Origin: Chitinophaga sp. 180180018-3
GTDB lineage: Bacteria; Bacteroidota; Bacteroidia; Chitinophagales; Chitinophagaceae
Length of the DNA: 64,000 nt
Direction: 5' to 3'
Assembly: GCF_037893185.1 (NCBI RefSeq)
Contig: NZ_CP140772.1
Location: forward strand, 620,001-684,000
The notes under the pieces were generated by a model. It was not told the origin of the DNA and ran no database searches. It saw nothing but the letters and a program-made list of their open reading frames with translations. A program made the translations under genes and the position numbers. This document shows positions 62,958-64,000 of this stretch, piece by piece (position 1 is the stretch's first letter; the number at the start of each line of letters is the position of its first letter).

Positions 62958-63653
62958 TTACAGCGCTGCCATATAATCCAGCAGGCGGTACATGGTTTCA
63001 TTATTCTGAGCCAGCAGGTTTATATGCTGACGTATCTTTTCTTCCGTTTGTACAAAAGGGCCGCCGGCGGCAATACTGCCGGCACAATGGGCGATCATTT
63101 CCAACAGGCCTTCGGCAGTCAGTTCCATATGGAACTGCAGTGCGATTACGCGATCTTTCCAGACAAAGGCCTGGTGGCTGCATGCGGCCGATGCAGCGAA
63201 GCGTGTAGCGCCCGCGGGTATATCGAAAGTATCGCCATGAAAATGAAAAGTATTGAAATGATTGGGCAATACCTGTTGCAGCGGGGCAGCACCACCCTGG
63301 AAACTGACATCCAGCGGAAACCAGCCTATTTCCGGTTGTGTATGCGGGTATACATTGGCATCCAGCGCCGCAGCAGTGAGCTGCGCGCCGAGGCAGATGC
63401 CCAGTACTTTTTTCCCCTGCAGGATGGCTTCCCGGATGAGTGTTATTTCAGTGGTCAGCCAGGGGTATTTCGCCTGCTCATACACGCCCATAGGGCCACC
63501 CATCACAATAAGCCAGTCGGCCGCTTCCAGGGAAGCCGTATCAGTACTTTCGTACCAGCGGGTAAAGGTCACGTTGTGCCCTTTGGTGGTTGCCCAGTTG
63601 GCTATGCAGCCTAATCCTTCGAAAGGTACATGTTGAAAGCAATGAATATGCAT
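62958..63653 (-). CDS. Class I glutamine amidotransferase-like protein
   Basis: 231 aa. The nucleophile elbow GICLGAQL lies near residue 85 with Cys at 83-84, and the His-Glu pair is in ALQFHMEL near residue 178. FHFHGDTFDIP near 155 is typical of stand-alone GMP-synthase-like amidotransferases. The acceptor is unknown. It precedes the YpdA-like gene by 14 bp, so both may be co-transcribed. Confidence 0.88.
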   Translation of the reverse strand: MHIHCFQHVPFEGLGCIANWATTKGHNVTFTRWYESTDTASLEAADWLIVMGGPMGVYEQAKYPWLTTEITLIREAILQGKKVLGICLGAQLTAAALDANVYPHTQPEIGWFPLDVSFQGGAAPLQQVLPNHFNTFHFHGDTFDIPAGATRFAASAACSHQAFVWKDRVIALQFHMELTAEGLLEMIAHCAGSIAAGGPFVQTEEKIRQHINLLAQNNETMYRLLDYMAAL

Positions 63654-63692
63654 AAGCGGTACGGTCGAAATAATGTACCGAAGATACGGCTG

Positions 63693-64000
63693 CTATTTTA
63701 TTTCTGCTCTTGCAATTCTGAAATATTCATAGCCCTTCATGTGTTTGCTCTTTTCACCGAAGTACCGTGCGCGGTAGGCGGAGGCTCCGCCATCATAGTG
63801 CAGTTGTATGTTGTGGGCGTTGAGGTAGGCATGCAATGTTTCCGGAACGATTCCGAAGTCCCAGTTTTCACCGTGGCGGCGCAGCCGGCGGTCTATACTG
63901 GTAAAGCCATAGAACGCTTCCGGATTGTCGAGTACCGCTTTTTCTGCATAGGTAAAGATGAATTGTGTACCCGGCCGGAAAGTTCTGATATGATGGAATA
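63693..64000 (-). CDS. SAM-dependent methyltransferase, C-terminal part (cut by the right window edge)
   Basis: The minus-strand frame is open from 64000 to a TAG at 63693, giving 102 residues. Segments IRTFRPGTQFIFTY, FYGFTSIDRR and ARYFGEKSKHMKGYEYFRIA match the end of class I methyltransferases of the leucine carboxyl methyltransferase-like family (TIGR00027). The SAM-binding N-terminus lies outside the window. Confidence 0.75.
   Translation of the reverse strand, partial: FHHIRTFRPGTQFIFTYAEKAVLDNPEAFYGFTSIDRRLRRHGENWDFGIVPETLHAYLNAHNIQLHYDGGASAYRARYFGEKSKHMKGYEYFRIARAEIK

Overview
The window looks like chromosome from a Bacteroidota species of the Chitinophagaceae, close to Chitinophaga. 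The evidence is Bacteroidota-type promoters (TTTG, about 19 bases, then TAnnTTTG) in front of many genes, little Shine-Dalgarno signal, a type IX secretion/gliding lipoprotein of the PorW/SprE family, a HYC_CC_PP family protein, Porin_10 and DUF3857 proteins, and two LytS/LytTR pairs. Nearly everything is housekeeping or lineage-typical. There is no prophage, CRISPR array or defence island. The only clear mobile element is one IS3-family insertion sequence.

Layout: 1-2.4 kb, a TPR sensor kinase (cut by the left edge) and its LytTR regulator. 2.6-7.8 kb, ispH, a rhomboid protease, ribosomal protein S1 and a HAD phosphatase. 7.8-11.8 kb, a sulfite-assimilation operon (sulfite reductase and two sirohaem enzymes) preceded by a short ORF with Cys codons and a terminator, which reads as a cysteine-responsive attenuator. 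11.8-20.8 kb, DUF488, HD hydrolase, thioesterase, pyrG, yidC, M28 peptidase, SprT-like protein and a small bactofilin/AtpZ cluster. 21-31 kb, PorW/SprE, PBP1A, sucC, purine nucleoside phosphorylase and a porin. 31.1-33.8 kb, a compact heavy-metal module (HYC_CC_PP protein, HMA protein, beta-barrel, HMA-AraC fusion regulator, Cys-tailed micro-ORF). 33.8-39.8 kb, an L,D-transpeptidase, the IS and two isocitrate dehydrogenases of different types. 39.9-44.9 kb, GDSL esterase, flavin reductase and a LiaF/DUF4288/LytS/LytTR envelope-stress operon. 44.9-48.6 kb, an Nramp-USP fusion with MntR and its probable operator, and a lipoprotein. 48.9-49.2 kb, three identical tRNA-Val genes. 49.2-64 kb, a cation/proton antiporter, the clpS-aat N-degron pair, mtaB, plsC-priA, DUF3857, murB, a YpdA-like reductase, a glutamine amidotransferase and a methyltransferase cut by the right edge.

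Two things stand out. First, the leader of the sulfite reductase operon has promoter, Cys-codon mini-ORF and intrinsic terminator in attenuator order. Second, a family of long intergenic palindromes occurs at least seven times, with arms up to 50 bp perfectly paired. They share a core (CTTC, CGCT, then TTCTTAAT) but carry locus-specific outer arms that include stop codons of neighbouring genes. One copy has been split by the IS exactly in its loop.
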